64,000 nucleotides of DNA from Cetobacterium_A somerae (GTDB taxonomy: Bacteria > Fusobacteriota > Fusobacteriia > Fusobacteriales > Fusobacteriaceae): NCBI RefSeq assembly GCF_044784365.2, contig NZ_CP173062.2; one strand, 5' to 3'. The notes under the pieces were generated by a model. That model saw only the letters and a program-made list of their open reading frames with translations. It searched no databases and had not been told where the DNA came from. This document shows, in pieces, positions 42,773 through 51,593 of the stretch. Numbering within the stretch: position 1 is the first letter of the stretch; each line of letters opens with the position of its first letter. Both the position numbers and the translations under genes were made by a program.

Positions 42773-44029
42773 ATGAGTTTAAAAAGAAAAGAGTTAGAAG
42801 TTTTAAAGCTAGTAAATGCTGGAAAAACAGTGGATGAGATTCTTTTTCAAATGGAAACAAGTGAGAGAAATCTAAGATATATAATTGATAATCTAAATTT
42901 TTATCTAAAAAAAATATTGGATAAATGGATAGAAAAAGATAGAAAAAAATTGCTAATTCATTTGAGTGAGAGTGAGTTAGATAGATTTTATAAAGAGGTT
43001 TATAAAAGTTACTATACATTAGAGCAGGAGGAAAGGGCAGAGTTTATACTTATGACCTTTCTTTTTGTAAAAGATGTGAGACTAAGTTTTATAGAGGAAA
43101 AGTTAGAGATAACAAGGGCTACTCTGAAAAAAGATATAGAGTTTTTAAATGAAAATTTGAAAAGATATAGTTTAAAGTTAGAATCTGAAAAAAATAGATT
43201 TTCCATTGTTGGAAATGAGAAAAAGCTAAGACACTTAAAAGCTTTAAAGTATTTAGAGTATTGTAATTTAGAGATAACCCCTTTAGATTTAAACTATATT
43301 TTTCAAAATATAGATGATGAGATGTTAAAAGAGTTAGAAATAGTTATTCTAGATATTGGACGAAAATTTTCAGTGGAGTTTAAAGAGGACTTTGTAAAAC
43401 TTATGAAGATATTTCTATATGTTTCTTTAGAAAGAGTAAAAGAGGGACATATTATAAATAGAAAAGCTAATTATGAGTTTTTAGTTAATACCTCTCACTA
43501 TGAAATTGCAAAAGATAGTTTAGGAAAATATTTAGATACAGATCTGAGTTATGAGTTAGTTCATATAACAGAGTATTTTATTAGTGGTGGAGTGACTGAA
43601 AATATAGAGGAGTTAAAAGAGAGTGTTGAAAAATATCTGCTTGGATTGACGACGCTACTGGAAAAAACTTTTAGTGATTCACTGGATTATAAAGAGCTAC
43701 ATTCAAAACTTTTAGGTTATTTAATCCCAGCTATATATAGATTAAGAAACAACTTTAGTATAAAAGAGTTTGGAGAGAGAGATGAGTTTTTTAGTTTAGT
43801 TGAAAGCTACTCTAAAGATGAAAAATATCTTCCTGAAAAACTAACTGAAAATGAGATTTTTCATATAGCTAAAGAGATTAGAACATATATGGAAAACGAG
43901 AAGAATAGAGTGATAAGTTTAAAAACACTATTAGAGATTGTAAATAGGAATAGTGAAGTAGTAAATAGTGAAAAATTAATAAAGGAACTATTAGAAGTTT
44001 ATGGTAATGTTATAAAAAAAGACTTTTAA
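42773..44029 (+). CDS. BglG/Mga-like transcriptional regulator with PRD region
   Basis: A 418-residue protein. Residues 1-70 and 90-140 look like two helix-turn-helix units (KRKELEVLKLVNAGKTVDEI; SFIEEKLEITRATLKKDIEFLNE), and the rest is helical with PRD-like His-containing segments (HYEIAKDSLG; ELVHITEYFISGG). There is no EIIB/EIIA domain. It starts 28 bases after malY behind AGGTGAT, so it is probably cotranscribed and controls malXY, taking its signal from PTS phosphorylation. Its order of domains resembles the regulator at 45203-46608, suggesting paralogues. Confidence 0.75.
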   Translation: MSLKRKELEVLKLVNAGKTVDEILFQMETSERNLRYIIDNLNFYLKKILDKWIEKDRKKLLIHLSESELDRFYKEVYKSYYTLEQEERAEFILMTFLFVKDVRLSFIEEKLEITRATLKKDIEFLNENLKRYSLKLESEKNRFSIVGNEKKLRHLKALKYLEYCNLEITPLDLNYIFQNIDDEMLKELEIVILDIGRKFSVEFKEDFVKLMKIFLYVSLERVKEGHIINRKANYEFLVNTSHYEIAKDSLGKYLDTDLSYELVHITEYFISGGVTENIEELKESVEKYLLGLTTLLEKTFSDSLDYKELHSKLLGYLIPAIYRLRNNFSIKEFGERDEFFSLVESYSKDEKYLPEKLTENEIFHIAKEIRTYMENEKNRVISLKTLLEIVNRNSEVVNSEKLIKELLEVYGNVIKKDF

Positions 44030-44039
44030 TGGGGGTATC

Positions 44040-45206
44040 ATGAAAATATTAATCTATTTTTTTGTAATAGTAAACTACCTCTTTGCTTTTCCAGGAATTG
44101 ATTATAAAGAACCAGCTACAGTAAAAAAGTTTTTTCCATCGACACCTTTAGTTGTATCGACACCTTCAATAGCTCCAGGTCGAAGTACTTTTACAACTCA
44201 AAGGGAGATGCTTGACTATTTAGGTGCTATTCATACAAAAAATAGTAGTACAGTGGTAAATCTTTTAGGACCAACTAAAGATAACAACTACTTACCAGTT
44301 TTTGTATTCTCAAAGGGAAAAGAGCTAACATTTAAAAATACATCTAATGGGAAACCAACAGTTATGTTAATAGCACAGCAACATGGAGATGAACCTATGG
44401 GTTGTGATGTTTTAATGGGAACTATTAAAAGAATAGCTCAAGGTGGAATGAACTATCTTCTTGATAGAGTAAATATAGTTATTATGCCAAGAATAAACCC
44501 AGATGGAGCAGCAAAATTTACAAGAGTTGCAAGAAAAAATATTGATATAAATGATGATCATCAGAATTTCTATACAATAGAAGCAACATCAGTAAGTAAT
44601 ATGTATGATCTATTTAATCCAGAGGTTTTTGTGGATCTACATGAATATATAGCAGATAAAGATTCATATTCAGATATAATTAGTGGAGGAGCACTACCAT
44701 ATTATGATATGCTGACATTGAGTCCAACAAATCCAAACTATCCAAAGAATTTAAATGATTATTCACGACATCTTATAATTTTATTAAAGGATGAGATGGG
44801 GAAAAGTGGATATCCAATAGATTACTATTATAACCCTTTTATAAAACCAAAAAATGGTCAACCTTTAACTCTTTATAGAGCGACTTCAGATTGTGCATTA
44901 GCTAGAAATGCCTATGGACTTAGAGGAAGTTTATCATTTTTAATGGAACTTAGAGGAAGAGGAATAGGTTTTGAAAATGTTGAAAGAAGATTAAATACTG
45001 GACTGGCAGCAGTTCAACTTCTTTTAGAAAGAGTGTACTTTAAATCTGATGAAGTAAAAAATTTAGTAGCATCTGAAAGAAACCTTATAACAAATAGTAA
45101 TAAAAAATTAGAGTTAGTGGACTCATCAATTCAATTTCCACTAATAAATATAGAAACAGGAGCATTAGAAAATACTCCTGCTATCTTAGTAAAACAGAAA
45201 AATTAA
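44040..45206 (+). CDS. Exported M14-family zinc carboxypeptidase
   Basis: A 388-residue protein with a short signal peptide (ILIYFFVIVNYLFA). The metal motif is HGDEP in MLIAQQHGDEPMG, the third zinc ligand is in VFVDLHEYIA, and the catalytic Glu is probably in SFLMELRGRGIG, matching the M14 succinylglutamate desuccinylase/carboxypeptidase plan. RINPDGAAKFTR is also typical. It probably trims peptides or cell-wall peptides in the periplasm; substrate is not clear. It follows the PRD regulator by 10 bases and overlaps the convergent regulator by three bases at its stop. Confidence 0.8.
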   Translation: MKILIYFFVIVNYLFAFPGIDYKEPATVKKFFPSTPLVVSTPSIAPGRSTFTTQREMLDYLGAIHTKNSSTVVNLLGPTKDNNYLPVFVFSKGKELTFKNTSNGKPTVMLIAQQHGDEPMGCDVLMGTIKRIAQGGMNYLLDRVNIVIMPRINPDGAAKFTRVARKNIDINDDHQNFYTIEATSVSNMYDLFNPEVFVDLHEYIADKDSYSDIISGGALPYYDMLTLSPTNPNYPKNLNDYSRHLIILLKDEMGKSGYPIDYYYNPFIKPKNGQPLTLYRATSDCALARNAYGLRGSLSFLMELRGRGIGFENVERRLNTGLAAVQLLLERVYFKSDEVKNLVASERNLITNSNKKLELVDSSIQFPLINIETGALENTPAILVKQKN

Positions 45207-46608
45207 AAATTAAGATCTAAGTTAATAACTTCTAGATCATTACAATTAATATCTAGCTCTGTGAAAACCCCTACAGTTTTTACAGAGTTATTTTTTTTAT
45301 AGTTTTCAAAAATAGGAACACTAACAAAATCTTTTATATAAATATTGTATTTGTGCTCTAGTTTGTCCTTGAGATTTTCAACAATATATCTTGGAACATT
45401 TTTATAAACAACTATAACCTCTTTTTTATCATCTTTTATACAGTTTAATATAAAAAACATAGAGATGATATCATTAAAAGATAAGTTCCAGTAGTATTTT
45501 TTTAACTCCTTAAAAAGTGCAATACACTTATCAATAACTTCCTTTTCTATATTTAGATTAAAAAAAGAAACTCTTGAACAGGAATATAGTGTTTTTGTTT
45601 ACTAGAAAATCCAACTCTAAGAATTATATTTTTTAAGGCGTTTTCCTCTTTAGATGTTAAGACTCTATTTAAGACTGTCTTACTAGCTGCATTCCAAGAG
45701 ACAAGATGATCTTTAAAATATATAGTTTCTTCTGGAAAATTACCAGTACAGATTTTTAAAATATTTAAAAAATATGGAATCTCATTAAAATCAATATCTT
45801 TAAAAAGTGAAGAGTGTAGAATATCATAAAATGAGTTTAAATCATGCTCTGAAAAAAATTTAGAAAAATAAAATTTGAAAACAGAACGGTCTTTTAAAAC
45901 ATGCTCTAAAGTGTTGTCATAGTTATTTCCTAAGTCATCTAAATATTTAAAACTTATGTAAAAAGCTTTAAGCAATTCACGGTTGCAGAAAAAGTTATCC
46001 ATATTAGAAAGTGTTAAAAATTTTTCAATATCATTGCATAAAAAAATGTCAATTTCACTGTTGTGAAATAAAGAGTAAAAGTAATCTGTAAAAATATGAG
46101 GAAGATATCGCTCTTCAACTAGATATTTATACAGATAACATGAAAGTGCTCTTTTTCTATTGATATTATCCCCTGTTAAAAATACACCTTTACCAGTGTG
46201 ACTTTCAATAATTAATTGAAAGCTTTCTAAATCCTTTTTGATATCAGTTAAATCTCCATTTACAGTACGTCTAGAAACATCTAGTTTTTTAGAAAGTGTT
46301 TCCAAATTAAGACACCCTTTTATAAGAAGTTTTAAAGTTAAAAAAAACACCCTTTCAGGTTTTGAAATGACCTGTTGTTGTTTTAGTGTAGAAAAAAGAT
46401 CATCAAATTTTAAGATCTCTTTTATCATTAAATCAATCTTATTTGTTTTATTGCAATTTGGAATAGAGTTATAAAGATCTTTAAGATATACATTTAAATT
46501 AGCTTTTGAAAGATCTAAAAAATCCTCTAAGAAATCTAAGTTGTTTCCCTCTGTGAAACTTAAGAGACTTAAAACTCTTAAATGTTTTGAACAAATTGTA
46601 ATTGCCAC
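45203..46608 (-). pseudogene. BglG/Mga-like PRD regulator with EIIB-like tail, frameshifted
   Basis: The N-terminal frame runs from GTG 46608 (GAGGGGG upstream on the minus strand) to a stop near 45553 and includes a helix-turn-helix (LETLSKKLDVSRRTVNGDL) and PRD-like helices. The other frame then continues without a stop to 45203, giving NLNIEKEVIDKCIALFKELK and a tail with EIIB-like order (EVIVVYKNVPRYIVENLKDK). Adding one A to the plus-strand A7 run at 45560-45566 joins them as 468 residues. The EIIB-like part lacks the usual Cys. The gene was probably a PTS-linked activator for nearby genes, maybe the 46.8 kb pair. The break may be real, variable or an assembly indel. Confidence 0.75.
45257..45299 (+). 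terminator. Terminator for the peptidase operon inside the convergent gene
   Basis: CTCTGTGAAAAC (45257-45268) pairs with GTTTTTACAGAG (45276-45287), one G-T wobble, followed by TTATTTTTTTT. It lies within the 3' coding part of the convergent regulator and fits plus-strand termination. Confidence 0.7.
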
Positions 46609-46724
46609 AATTTTTTCCCCCTCTTTGAAAATGAATTTCAAGTTTATTATAAAGTGAAAAAGTTCAGAAGTCAAACGCTTTTGAAAAAAAGTTATAAAAA
46701 AATAAAAAAATTTCAAGTAGAAAA

Positions 46725-46781
46725 AAATGTAATACATAAAGTATACTACATTTAAATATAAAAGTTTTCACTTTTTGTGAA
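46725..46781. promoter_or_regulatory. Inverted repeats in the divergent 46.7 kb intergenic region
   Basis: AAATGTA (46725-46731) mirrors TACATTT (46747-46753), with TATACT at 46742-46747 as a possible -10 box between them; TTCAC/GTGAA (46767-46781) is a second short repeat. They lie between the PRD regulator and the 46799 gene and are candidate operators. Confidence 0.35.
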
Positions 46782-46798
46782 GAAATGGGAGGGATATG

Positions 46799-47619
46799 AT
46801 GAAAAAAGTTTTACTAGGATCAATGCTATTAAGTTCAGCACTTTTTGCTAATGAATTATCATCATTAACTGCGGAAACAACAGCGGTTTTTGCAAAAAAG
46901 AGAAGGCTACAGATAAGCCTCTACTATATTTAGCAGATAATTTTCATGAGATGGCAACGTTGCCAGGATTTTCTTTAGGAGCACCTTCAGGACTTGTTTC
47001 ATCATATGGAGTAGCTTTTGCAGGACTTTCTGGAAGAAGAGATAGTAGTGATACTGATGGAGCACTAGCTTTTGGAATGGGATTTGGAGATGCTGAGAAA
47101 ATTGGAGGATCTGTTTCATTGGGAATAGGAAGTGTTGACCCAAGAGATGGTGGATCTTTTAATAGAGGAAACTTAAACTTAAATGTAGGACATCATTTTA
47201 AAAAATCAGGAATTGGATTATCAGCTGGTATGACAGGACTTGATTTATGGCATGCAAGTAAGTTAGATGGAGATAATCAAGACCCAAGTTTCTACTTAGC
47301 TGCAACAAAGTTATGGGGACATGATTTAATTCCTACAGCTATTACTGTTGGATTTGGAAATAACTCATATGCAGATATAAACAGAGAAAATGATAGAAAA
47401 GATAAAATAGATGGATTTGGAGCAGTTGCATTTTACTTAATTCCACAATTAAGTGTGATTGTAGATTATACAAGTAATATTTTAACAGCTGGAATAGGAG
47501 TGGTACCATTTCCTGATTATCCAATCTCACTTAGTTTAGGAGCAACAAACTTAACTGAGCAGGGACCAAATGATAAAGTAGCAGCTATTGGATCAATTGC
47601 AGCAGCTTATGTATTTTAA
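46799..47619 (+). pseudogene. Outer-membrane beta-barrel-like protein, frameshifted
   Basis: The first frame (46799-46933) is a signal peptide (KKVLLGSMLLSSALFA) and 30 more residues; the second (usable from about 46900 to 47619) continues KEKATDKPLLYLADNFHE and then alternating Gly-rich strands (GIGLSAGMTGLDLW; LGATNLTEQGPNDKVAAIG) ending in AAAYVF, a barrel-like C-terminus. Adding one A to the A6 run at 46894-46899 gives one 273-residue exported protein. Start at ATG 46799 is chosen for its six-base spacing from GGGAGGG; ATG 46796 is too close. The family is not one I recognise; an outer-membrane protein tied to the polysaccharide locus is likely. Confidence 0.7.
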
Positions 47620-47633
47620 TTAGGGAGGTTAAA

Positions 47634-47966
47634 ATGAAAAAATTATTATTAATTTTAGGAATATTAATGATGACAACATCGTTAACATATGCAGTAGATG
47701 AAGAGACTACATCTGAAGATGAAGGTGCAGTAGCAGAGAGTACAGCAGCAAGTTCAACAGAGGCTCCAGCAGGAGTAACGCTATCAAAAGGAGATTCTTT
47801 TCTAGCAGCTTTTGGAATGGGAGATTCTTCAATAGTAAGTGGAGGAGAAAGTGGAGGTGGAGGAGTGAGCTCTTCAGCTGGAACAGCAGCAATTGCGCAC
47901 ACAGCCGCTCACGTAGGATCAGTAACTTTAACAAGTTCTCAAAATACGCCATACACTTATAAATAA
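47634..47966 (+). CDS. Small exported low-complexity protein (GfcA-like)
   Basis: A 110-residue protein with a signal peptide (KKLLLILGILMMTTSLTYA) and a mature part rich in Ser, Thr, Ala, Glu and Gly (GGESGGGGVSSSAGTAA). There is no domain motif. Small Thr/Ser/Gly-rich exported proteins such as GfcA (YmcD) stand at the head of group 4 capsule operons in E. coli; the same type of position here makes this comparison tempting, but sequence similarity in low-complexity proteins means little. It lies 14 bases after the barrel-like protein and ends before a terminator. Confidence 0.6.
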   Translation: MKKLLLILGILMMTTSLTYAVDEETTSEDEGAVAESTAASSTEAPAGVTLSKGDSFLAAFGMGDSSIVSGGESGGGGVSSSAGTAAIAHTAAHVGSVTLTSSQNTPYTYK

Positions 47967-48033
47967 TAAAATAGCAATAGAAAATTAAGTAACACTGAAA
48001 GCAACACATAAATAATTATTAATAATTAAAGTG

Positions 48034-48063
48034 AAAAGCTGTTCAGAGAAACAGCTTTTTTTT
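48034..48063 (+). terminator. Terminator upstream of the polysaccharide operon
   Basis: AAAAGCTGTT (48034-48043) pairs with AACAGCTTTT (48050-48059), followed by T residues. It separates the two exported proteins from the Wzz operon. Confidence 0.82.
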
Positions 48064-48093
48064 ATGAAAGTTTATGTTCAAAAATTAAAGAAT

Positions 48094-48119
48094 CATGTAT
48101 TAAAAATACAAAATACATG
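48094..48119. promoter_or_regulatory. 8-bp inverted repeat upstream of the polysaccharide operon
   Basis: CATGTATT (48094-48101) and AATACATG (48112-48119) are perfect inverse copies with a 10-base spacer, about 70-95 bases upstream of the Wzz-like gene. They could be an operator; no clear -35/-10 pair was found next to them. Confidence 0.35.
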
Positions 48120-48190
48120 CAAAATAAAGTATTTTAGATAAAAAGCATGATAGCTTAATTATAGTAAATTTATTAAGTATGGGGAGAAGA

Positions 48191-48937
48191 ATGAGAAAAA
48201 AAGAGGATTTTTACGAAGAGGATTTTTATGAGGATGAAGAGGAATTAGATCTGATGGATCTTGTTTTTACACTTCTTAGAAGATGGAAGTTAATAACACT
48301 AATAGCACTACCTATATTTGGACTTGGAATTTTCTTTGCTGCTACTAGACCAACTGTATATAAAGCTGAGATGACAATGATGGTATCAAGTGGAAGAAAT
48401 TTTAGTGCAAGTTCACTAGATGGTGGAGAGCTATCAGTAAATCAAAAGTTAGCTACAACTTATGCAGAGATTGCAAAAAGCAATATAATTTTAAAAAATG
48501 TTATTAAAAAATACGATTTAGATACAACATTAAAAGGTTTACAAAATAGTGTAACAATTGCTCCTGTAGAAGACACAGAGCTGCTTCAACTGACATATAA
48601 AAATTCAGATCCAGGACTTGCTGCAGCTGTAGTAAATGAGATTGGAAATGAGTTTATGTTAAAAGTTCGTGAGGTTATGAACTTTCAAAATATAAAAGTT
48701 GTTGAGCCAGCAGAGGTTCCAAGAGAAGCATTGCCTAAAAAACGTGCACTAATAGTTGCCATATCATTTGTACTTTCAATTATGATGGGATGTATGACAG
48801 CATTTATAGTTGAGTTTTTCTTCTGTAAACTGCGTAAACCAAAAGATATAGAGAAAATTTTAGGAACAAGTATGCTAGGAATGGTTCCAGATTTTAATCT
48901 TTCTCTAGTAAATGGAGGAAATGATGGACAGAAGTAA
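48191..48937 (+). CDS. Wzz/CpsC-type polysaccharide chain-length/co-polymerase protein
   Basis: I start at ATG 48191 (GGGGAG upstream). The 248-residue protein has an acidic N-terminus, a first membrane helix (LITLIALPIFGLGIFFAA, about residues 33-50), an extracytoplasmic domain with YKAEMTMMVSSG and VVEPAEVPREALPKKRALIV, and a second helix. This is the Wzz/CpsC class that works with a separate BY-kinase rather than a fused one. It sets chain length of exopolysaccharide or O-antigen. It overlaps the kinase gene by 14 bases and heads the polysaccharide operon. Confidence 0.88.
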   Translation: MRKKEDFYEEDFYEDEEELDLMDLVFTLLRRWKLITLIALPIFGLGIFFAATRPTVYKAEMTMMVSSGRNFSASSLDGGELSVNQKLATTYAEIAKSNIILKNVIKKYDLDTTLKGLQNSVTIAPVEDTELLQLTYKNSDPGLAAAVVNEIGNEFMLKVREVMNFQNIKVVEPAEVPREALPKKRALIVAISFVLSIMMGCMTAFIVEFFFCKLRKPKDIEKILGTSMLGMVPDFNLSLVNGGNDGQK

Positions 48938-49751
48938 AAGACAGATATTTTTTAAAGATGCTAATAATCATGAGATGAATGAAGCACTTAGAGTTATTAG
49001 AACAAATTTACACTTTTTAAATGAAAAAGAGGTAGCAAGAACAGTTTTAGTTACAAGTACTGCACCTAAAGAGGGAAAGAGTACAATAGCTTCTAACTAT
49101 GCAATGAGTATAGCTATAACTGGTAAAAAAGTTTTATTGGTGGATTGTGATATTAGAAGACCTAGAGCTCATGAGAGTTTTGGAGTTTCCTTTGATAAGG
49201 GGCTAGAGTCAGTATTAGCTGGAGAGTGTGAAGTAGAAAATGTAATTTTAAAAGATGTTGAAAAAAATTTAGACATACTACCTACTAGAAACGTAGCTCA
49301 CAATGTAACAGAACTTTTTTTAGGGGATAAAATGAAAGCTTTGTTAAAAGATTTAAAAGGTGAGTACAATACAGTAGTACTTGATACACCGCCACTTATT
49401 ATTGCAAGTGATGCAGCAATACTTTCAAAACATTGTGACGGAGTTGTATATGTTGTAGCTTATGATCAAGTTGCTAAGCGTGAGTTAGAGTTTGGAAAAA
49501 CTATGTTAAATAATGCTAAAGCAAATATATATGGATTTGTGGTAAATAAAGTTGATAAAAATGGATTGTCATATGGAAACTATGGGTACTATAACAACAA
49601 CTATTCATACTATAAGGATTATTATACAGAAGAGGGAGAGGCTCTCGCTAGAGCATACAAACCTCAAAAAGGATTTAAAGGATTTATTGAAAAACTAAAA
49701 AGAGACTATAAGAGACAGCTAAGTGGGGACCAAAAGGGGAAAAGATGGTAG
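48924..49751 (+). CDS. CpsD-type tyrosine-protein kinase (BY-kinase)
   Basis: Start ATG 48924 is five bases from GGAGG; the gene overlaps the end of the Wzz-like gene. The 275-residue protein has Walker A APKEGKST (residues 47-54), Walker A' LLVDCDIRRP (71-80) and Walker B VVLDTPPL. The C-terminal YGNYGYYNNNYSYYKDYY is the tyrosine cluster that BY-kinases phosphorylate. With the Wzz-like protein and the PHP phosphatase next to it, it forms a CpsBCD-like cycle that controls polymer length and export. Such split sets are mostly Gram-positive, here in an outer-membrane genome. Confidence 0.92.
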   Translation: MDRSKRQIFFKDANNHEMNEALRVIRTNLHFLNEKEVARTVLVTSTAPKEGKSTIASNYAMSIAITGKKVLLVDCDIRRPRAHESFGVSFDKGLESVLAGECEVENVILKDVEKNLDILPTRNVAHNVTELFLGDKMKALLKDLKGEYNTVVLDTPPLIIASDAAILSKHCDGVVYVVAYDQVAKRELEFGKTMLNNAKANIYGFVVNKVDKNGLSYGNYGYYNNNYSYYKDYYTEEGEALARAYKPQKGFKGFIEKLKRDYKRQLSGDQKGKRW

Positions 49752-50431
49752 ATATCCATACTCACTTGTTGTTTGGAGTTGATGATGGAGCAAAAACATT
49801 AGAAGAATCTATTGAGATGATTAGGGATGCTAAAAAAATTGGATTTAATGAATTTTATCTCACAGCTCACTATAACAAGGGAAGATTTTGTAATAAAAAT
49901 TATGATAAAAATTATGAGATTTTAAAAGCAAAATGTGAAGAGTTAGGACTTGGAGTAAAACTTCATAAAGGGAATGAAGTTTACTTAGATGAAAATATAG
50001 ATGCAGTTTTAAAAGAGAAAAAATTTAACGTATTGTGGGAAAATGTTCTTCTGGTAGAGTTTTCACCTTTAACATCGGTGCCAACAGGTGAAAACTTAAT
50101 AAAAAAAGTTTTAAAAGCAGGATTTGTACCGATTTTAGCTCATGTGGAAAGGTATAGTAACTTTAGGGGAAGTGACCTTATGAGACTAAAAAAACTTGGA
50201 GCTAAACTTCAGAGCAATATAGGGGGAGAAAAACCTAAACATATAGTTAGGTTACAAAAAGAGAGATATATTGATTTTTTAGGTAGCGATGCTCATGGAA
50301 TAGAGAAGCGAAGTTATAGGGAAATTCAAAAGGAGGATAAGGGGAATGAGAAAAAGCAACCTATTAGCAGGGTTTTTAATTCTTTCTTTAGGGGCTTATG
50401 CCCAGGGGCTTGGATTAGAAGCAATTCTTAA
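49745..50431 (+). CDS. CpsB/CapC-type PHP tyrosine phosphatase
   Basis: The start MVDIHTHLLFGVDDGAKTLEES and LLVEFSP, LAHVERY and FLGSDAHG are the metal-binding motifs of the PHP family of bacterial tyrosine phosphatases, which dephosphorylate the BY-kinase. Length is 228 residues, near the family's about 240-255, but the final 29 residues are read out of frame through the start of the TolC-like gene (86-base overlap) and do not look like a PHP C-terminus. The genuine domain stops near residue 200, so the last helix seems to be lost or frame-shifted. It overlaps the kinase gene by seven bases. Confidence 0.85.
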   Translation: MVDIHTHLLFGVDDGAKTLEESIEMIRDAKKIGFNEFYLTAHYNKGRFCNKNYDKNYEILKAKCEELGLGVKLHKGNEVYLDENIDAVLKEKKFNVLWENVLLVEFSPLTSVPTGENLIKKVLKAGFVPILAHVERYSNFRGSDLMRLKKLGAKLQSNIGGEKPKHIVRLQKERYIDFLGSDAHGIEKRSYREIQKEDKGNEKKQPISRVFNSFFRGLCPGAWIRSNS

Positions 50432-51584
50432 AAGAGTTGAAAGTGATAACCCTGAGGTTAGAGTTAAAGAGTTAGATGTGAAGATAAAAGAGAAGGGGAA
50501 AAAGAAAGCGTTTAGAAATCTTATTTTACCCCCAGTAACTATAGAGAGCGAAAATGACTGGGAAACAGCTAAAAATGAAGGATTTGGATTTGAAAAAATA
50601 GAAGCTACAATACCACTTTTTCAAGGTGGAAAGATGATGAATACTTATAAAAGATCTAAGAGTGAATTGGAGCTATCTAAAGCAGAGCAAAATTTAGCTG
50701 TATATTCTTGGCAGGAAGCTGGAGTAAATTTATATTTTGCCGCTTTAAATTATAAAAAACAGCGTGAGATAACAGAGTTTACAATATTAGCACTACAAAA
50801 ACAGCGTAATAGACTTGATGGATTATATAAAGAGAATAAGATGATTCCTAAATCTGAAGTTTTAAAAGTTGAAGCAGATATTGAAAACAATAGAGCAATA
50901 AACTTTGAAAATATTCAAAAAGAAAGAGCTTCTAAAGAAACGTTGATGCAACTACTTGGATATGATTTAGATAAACAGATAACATTAGATGAGTTTAATG
51001 CAATGGATTATCTAAAATCATTGGGAACAATAAAAAAAGTTGAAGATCCAAGAAATACAACTTTAGGTAAAACACAGAGTTTAATGGTTGATTTAGCTGA
51101 GTATGATCTGAAAATTGCAAAAGCTGATCTTTATCCAATATTATATGTTAAGCCCTCTCATAGGTTTAAAGAGGAAAATTTAGATACAAATAAGTATGAA
51201 ACAGTAAATGAGGGAAGAGTTGAAATTGGAATTAGATATACTTTTGCTTGGGGAGCAACTTTAGATTCAGTAGATCAAAGCGAGTATAGATTGGATCAAG
51301 CTAAGATAAAATATGACAATAATATCCAAGGGATAGAGTTAGATATGAGAAATAAACTTGGAGAGATAGAGTCTCTTACAGGACAAAGTGAAGCTCAAAA
51401 GAAAAGAGTGGAACTACTGAGAGAAAACTTGAAAATTGATAACTTAAGATATGATAATGAGTTAGTTACAACTTTTGACTACTTAAACTCAGTAAATCAA
51501 CTGAGAACAGCTGAGGAGGATTTTTATAAACTTCAAAGATCACTGGTTTTAGCTGTAATCGAGTATGAGAATCTATATAAGTAG
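50346..51584 (+). CDS. TolC-family outer-membrane channel
   Basis: A 412-residue exported protein, signal peptide KSNLLAGFLILSLGAYA, then two OEP repeats with long coiled-coil helices (RSKSELELSKAEQNLAVYSW; RVELLRENLKIDNLRYDNEL) and the short strands of a TolC barrel (VTIESENDWETAKNEGFGFEKI; RVEIGIRYTFAWG). It starts at ATG 50346 behind AAGGAGG. With the membrane-fusion protein and FtsX-type permease that follow, it makes a three-part export system across both membranes. In this operon the cargo may be linked to polysaccharide (inference). Confidence 0.9.
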   Translation: MRKSNLLAGFLILSLGAYAQGLGLEAILKRVESDNPEVRVKELDVKIKEKGKKKAFRNLILPPVTIESENDWETAKNEGFGFEKIEATIPLFQGGKMMNTYKRSKSELELSKAEQNLAVYSWQEAGVNLYFAALNYKKQREITEFTILALQKQRNRLDGLYKENKMIPKSEVLKVEADIENNRAINFENIQKERASKETLMQLLGYDLDKQITLDEFNAMDYLKSLGTIKKVEDPRNTTLGKTQSLMVDLAEYDLKIAKADLYPILYVKPSHRFKEENLDTNKYETVNEGRVEIGIRYTFAWGATLDSVDQSEYRLDQAKIKYDNNIQGIELDMRNKLGEIESLTGQSEAQKKRVELLRENLKIDNLRYDNELVTTFDYLNSVNQLRTAEEDFYKLQRSLVLAVIEYENLYK

Positions 51585-51593
51585 GGGTAAAAT

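Noticed and set aside
47585..47902. 105-codon open frame on the minus strand opposite the 47.6 kb small protein
   Set aside because: It is opposite a gene with a clear signal peptide and ribosome site, and its Pro/Ala/Ser-rich product just mirrors the low-complexity Ser/Gly codons of the other strand.
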